Shown here: positions 12,699 to 15,592 of the stretch, one piece after another
Layout of the letters: each line of letters starts with the position of its first letter
How positions within the stretch are numbered: position 1 is the first letter of the stretch
Assembly: GCA_019242385.1 (NCBI GenBank)
Contig: JAFAVO010000100.1
Location: 1 to 15,592 of the forward strand
Reading direction: 5' to 3'
From: Gammaproteobacteria bacterium
GTDB taxonomy: Bacteria; Pseudomonadota; Gammaproteobacteria; Steroidobacterales; Steroidobacteraceae
Length of the DNA stretch: 15,592 nt
Position numbers and translations under genes: made by a program
The notes under the pieces: generated by a model
Databases searched by the model: none
Seen by the model: only the letters and a program-made list of their open reading frames with translations
Told to the model about the DNA's origin: nothing

Positions 12699-14585
12699 GT
12701 GCTGTTGACGGAGCAGGACATCTATCATTTCCGCGAGGGCACTCATTTCCGGGCGTACGAGAAGCTTGGTGCCCACCCGGTGTGCGCTGGTGCCACGAGC
12801 GCAACGCGCTTTGCGGTGTGGGCACCCAACGCCAGTGCGGTATCCGTCGTCGGCGATTTCAACAATTGGCGGCGCGGCCACTCACGACTGAGCCCACGCG
12901 CGGACTCCTCCGGGATCTGGGAGGGCATGCTCGAAGGTGTGGGCCCAGGTGCGCTCTACAAGTATCACGTGGTCGCGCGCGAGGGCGGACACGCGGTCGA
13001 TAAGAGCGATCCCTATGCGTTCCGCACCGAGCTGCCGCCGCGCACCGCCTCGGTGGTCTGGGACCTGGCCTACAGTTGGCAGGATGCGCAGTGGATGCAG
13101 CGGCGCGCGCGCGTCAACGCGCTCGACAGCCCCTGGTCGATCTACGAGCTGCACCTTGGCTCATGGCGACGGGTGGCGGAGGAGCACAACCGCTTTCTCA
13201 GCTACCGCGAGCTCGCTCACGCCATCGCCGACTACGCCAGCGATCTCGGCTTCACGCACGTCGAGCTGCTGCCGGTGATGGAGCACCCCTTCTACGGCTC
13301 GTGGGGATATCAGGTCACCGGTTACTTCGCACCGACCGCGCGCTACGGCACTCCGCAGGACTTCATGTATCTGATCGACTACCTGCACCAGCGCGGGCTC
13401 GGGGTGATCCTCGACTGGGTGCCGTCGCACTTTCCCGCCGATGAGCACGGTCTGGCACGCTTCGATGGCACGCATCTCTACGAGCACGCCGACCCCCGCC
13501 AGGGGTTCCATCCGGAATGGAACAGCTCGATCTTCAACTACGGACGCGCCGAGGTGCGCAACTTTCTCGCGAGCAACGCGCTCTTCTGGCTGGAGAAGTA
13601 CCACATCGATGCGCTGCGCGTCGATGCGGTGGCCTCCATGCTCTATCTCGATTACGGACGTCGCGCGGGGGAGTGGATCCCCAACCGCTTCGGCGGGCAC
13701 GAGAACCTCGAGGCGGTCGAGTTCCTCAAGCAGCTGAACCTCGCCGCCTACCGCGATCACCCCGACATCCAGACGATCGCCGAGGAATCCACCGCCTGGC
13801 CGATGGTGTCGCGACCCACTTATCTCGGGGGGCTCGGCTTCGGTCTCAAGTGGAACCTCGGCTGGATGCACGACACGCTCAAGTACCTGCAGCAGGATCC
13901 GGTGTACCGCAAGTACCACCAGAGCCGTCTCACCTTCAGCATCTGGTACGCCTTCAGCGAGAATTTCGTGCTGCCGCTCTCGCACGATGAGGTAGTGCAC
14001 GGCAAAGCCTCGCTGATCGGCCGCATGCCCGGCGATGAATGGCGGCAGTTCGCGGGGCTGCGGCTGCTCTATGGCTATATGTGGACGCACCCGGGCAAGA
14101 AGCTGCTCTTCATGGGCGGGGAGCTGGCGCAGCGGCGCGAATGGCATCACGAGGAAAGCCTCGAATGGCACCTGCTGCAGTACCCGCTGCACGCCGGAGT
14201 GCAGCGCTGGGTGCGCGACCTGAACCGGCTGTACCGCGCCACCCCGGCACTGCACGAGCTGGATTTCAGCTCGGCAGGCTTCGCCTGGGTCGATTGCGCC
14301 AACGCCGACATCAGCGTGATCTCCTACCTGCGGATGAGCAGCGGCGCTCACCCGGTGCTCATCGCCTGCAACTTCACCCCGGTGCCGCGCGCCGACTACC
14401 GCCTCGGAGTGCCGGCCGGCGGCCGCTGGCGCGAGTGTCTCAACAGCGATGCCGCGGATTACGGCGGCAGCGGCCAGGGGAATCTCGGCGCGGTGGTCGC
14501 CGAAGAGATCGCGGCGCACGGTCATGCGCACTCGCTGCGCGTACGGCTGCCGCCGCTGGCGGTCATCGTGCTGATGCCCGAGTAG
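12699..14585 (+). CDS. glgB: 1,4-alpha-glucan branching enzyme, short form
   Basis: Cuts an alpha-1,4 glucan chain and rejoins it through an alpha-1,6 link, creating glycogen branches in the cytoplasm. The 628 residues lack the extra N1 domain of about 100 residues found in E. coli GlgB (728). They begin directly with the CBM48/N2 module (about 8-115: GTHFRAYEKLGAHP, FAVWAPNA, VVGDFNNW). The GH13 barrel follows (about 145-500), with nucleophile D309 in RVDAVASM, acid/base E362 in AEEST and D430 in LSHDEVVHG. Their spacing (53 and 121) equals that of E. coli D405, E458 and D526. The beta-sandwich C domain ends at 628. The start is GTG 12699; TTG 12705 is an alternative, and neither has a clear ribosome binding site. 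treS starts 12 bases after the stop, so the two form one unit. Confidence 0.95.
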   Translation: MLLTEQDIYHFREGTHFRAYEKLGAHPVCAGATSATRFAVWAPNASAVSVVGDFNNWRRGHSRLSPRADSSGIWEGMLEGVGPGALYKYHVVAREGGHAVDKSDPYAFRTELPPRTASVVWDLAYSWQDAQWMQRRARVNALDSPWSIYELHLGSWRRVAEEHNRFLSYRELAHAIADYASDLGFTHVELLPVMEHPFYGSWGYQVTGYFAPTARYGTPQDFMYLIDYLHQRGLGVILDWVPSHFPADEHGLARFDGTHLYEHADPRQGFHPEWNSSIFNYGRAEVRNFLASNALFWLEKYHIDALRVDAVASMLYLDYGRRAGEWIPNRFGGHENLEAVEFLKQLNLAAYRDHPDIQTIAEESTAWPMVSRPTYLGGLGFGLKWNLGWMHDTLKYLQQDPVYRKYHQSRLTFSIWYAFSENFVLPLSHDEVVHGKASLIGRMPGDEWRQFAGLRLLYGYMWTHPGKKLLFMGGELAQRREWHHEESLEWHLLQYPLHAGVQRWVRDLNRLYRATPALHELDFSSAGFAWVDCANADISVISYLRMSSGAHPVLIACNFTPVPRADYRLGVPAGGRWRECLNSDAADYGGSGQGNLGAVVAEEIAAHGHAHSLRVRLPPLAVIVLMPE

Positions 14586-14597
14586 CCCGACGGCCGC

Positions 14598-15592
14598 ATG
14601 GGTGCGCAACGCAAGCAAGCTGCGGCCGGTGACCCGCTGTGGTTCAAGGACGCGGTCATCTACGAGGTTCACGTCCGTGCCTTCTTCGACGCCAACGACG
14701 ACGGCGTCGGCGATTTCCCGGGCCTGACCCGCAAGCTCGAATACATTCAGGACCTGGGCGTCAACACCATCTGGTTGCTGCCCTTCTATCCCTCCCCCGG
14801 CCGTGACGACGGCTATGACATCGCCGACTACCACAGCATCCACCCGCAGTACGGCACGCGCACTCAGTTCCGCGCCTTCGTGCGCGAGGCGCACCGCCGC
14901 AACCTGCGGGTGATCACCGAGCTGGTGCTCAACCACACCTCGGACGCCCATCCCTGGTTCCAGGCGGCGCGGCGCGCGCCGCCCGGCTCAGCCAAGCGCG
15001 ACTGGTATGTCTGGAGCGATACGCCGACGCGCTACGCCGGCACGCGCATCATCTTCCGCGATACCGAGACCTCGAACTGGTCCTGGGATCCGGTCGCGCG
15101 CGCTTACTACTGGCACCGCTTCTTCAGTCATCAACCGGACTTGAATTTCGACAATCCGCAGGTGCTGCGCGCGATGCTGCGCGTCATGGACTTCTGGCTG
15201 CGGCTCGGGGTCGATGGCTTCCGCCTGGACGCGGTGCCTTACCTGGTCGAGCGCGAGGGCACCATCAACGAGAACCTGCGCGAGACGCACGAGATCATCC
15301 GCGCCATCCGCCGCGCGATCTCCAGCCACTTCGGCGAGCGCATGCTGCTCGCCGAGGCCAACCAGTGGCCCGAGGACGTGCGCGATTACTTCGGTGATGG
15401 CCGCGATGAGTGCCAGATGGCGTACCACTTTCCGCTGATGCCACGCATGTACATGGCCATCGCGCAGGAGGACCGCCATCCGATCGTCGAGATCATGGAG
15501 CAGACCCCCGACATCCCCGAAACCTGTCAGTGGGCAATCTTCCTGCGTAATCACGATGAGCTGACGCTCGAGATGGTCACCAGCCGCGAGCG
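14598..15592 (+). CDS. treS: trehalose synthase (maltose glucosylmutase), 5' part
   Basis: Runs off the right edge; 331 codons are visible. GH13 subfamily 16 enzyme interconverting trehalose and maltose. After a short basic leader comes DPLWFKDAVIYEVHVRAFFD, then DANDDGVGDFPGL, LPFYPSP and DDGYDI typical of TreS, and NHTSDAHPWF. Catalytic residues are D211 (GFRLDAVPY), E253 (LLAEANQWP) and D320 (RNHDE). The D-to-E spacing of 42 equals that in Mycobacterium TreS. In many proteobacteria TreS is fused to a maltokinase domain; whether this one is lies outside the window. The ATG at 14598 lies 12 bases after glgB, without a clear ribosome binding site, suggesting coupling. With GlgB this fits the TreS-maltokinase-GlgE route from trehalose to branched alpha-glucan, but glgE and the kinase are not visible, so use in trehalose breakdown is equally possible. 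Confidence 0.93.
   Translation, partial: MGAQRKQAAAGDPLWFKDAVIYEVHVRAFFDANDDGVGDFPGLTRKLEYIQDLGVNTIWLLPFYPSPGRDDGYDIADYHSIHPQYGTRTQFRAFVREAHRRNLRVITELVLNHTSDAHPWFQAARRAPPGSAKRDWYVWSDTPTRYAGTRIIFRDTETSNWSWDPVARAYYWHRFFSHQPDLNFDNPQVLRAMLRVMDFWLRLGVDGFRLDAVPYLVEREGTINENLRETHEIIRAIRRAISSHFGERMLLAEANQWPEDVRDYFGDGRDECQMAYHFPLMPRMYMAIAQEDRHPIVEIMEQTPDIPETCQWAIFLRNHDELTLEMVTSRE

Noticed and set aside
10488..12881. A 797-residue open frame opposite the GGDEF-EAL gene
   Set aside because: Long antisense frames are expected in very GC-rich genes; its composition (Arg, Gln, Gly, His-rich) and lack of any domain contrast with the clear domains on the plus strand.
13161..14951. A 596-residue open frame opposite glgB and treS
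   Set aside because: It is the shadow of two unmistakable GH13 enzymes and contains no recognisable motif.

Overview
The window is compact, very GC-rich bacterial chromosome. HtpX, a TesB type II thioesterase, a type 2 ferredoxin-NADP reductase, azurin, an E. coli-like GabT and a putative sigma-32-like promoter all point to a gammaproteobacterium, or less likely a betaproteobacterium, with aerobic respiration. A Xanthomonadales, Nevskiales or Steroidobacter-like lineage is my inference from gene content, not from a search. No tRNA, rRNA, CRISPR array, phage gene or transposase is visible, and no gene-free stretch exceeds about 250 bases.

Layout. Positions 1-507 (+) hold the 3' part of a VIT1/CCC1 metal transporter. 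Positions 639-3900 (+) form a tight unit: heat-shock protease htpX behind a near-consensus sigma-32-type promoter, a D-2-hydroxyglutarate-dehydrogenase-like flavoenzyme, and a lipoprotein alpha/beta hydrolase, joined by 3-4 base overlaps. Positions 7290-3894 (-) form a second unit read right to left: ferredoxin/flavodoxin-NADP reductase, azurin, acyl-CoA thioesterase II, and an exported CpeT-like protein of unknown role. Its last gene overlaps the hydrolase tail-to-tail by 7 bases. Divergent from it, 7445-9251 (+) carries an isolated two-cluster [2Fe-2S] subunit of the xanthine-dehydrogenase/isoquinoline-oxidoreductase type and 4-aminobutyrate aminotransferase gabT.

A 168-base composite palindrome made of two inverted, diverged 68-base units (9254-9421) fills the gap between gabT and a convergent small gene for a 99-residue cysteine-motif protein (9723-9424, -). 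Next come a two-transmembrane HAMP-GGDEF-EAL protein (9975-12593, +), the short form of glycogen branching enzyme glgB (12699-14585, +) and, 12 bases later, the start of a trehalose synthase treS that runs off the window.

How the genes fit together. The glgB-treS pair belongs to alpha-glucan/trehalose metabolism, where TreS interconverts trehalose and maltose and GlgB branches the polymer. The other units are mostly housekeeping: membrane proteostasis, 2-hydroxyacid oxidation, redox carriers, acyl-CoA hydrolysis and GABA catabolism. I see no convincing new defence or mobile system. The parts most worth a second look are the paired palindromic element, the CpeT-like protein with an extra C-terminal region, the orphan Fe-S subunit, the small Cys-motif protein and the heat-shock promoter.
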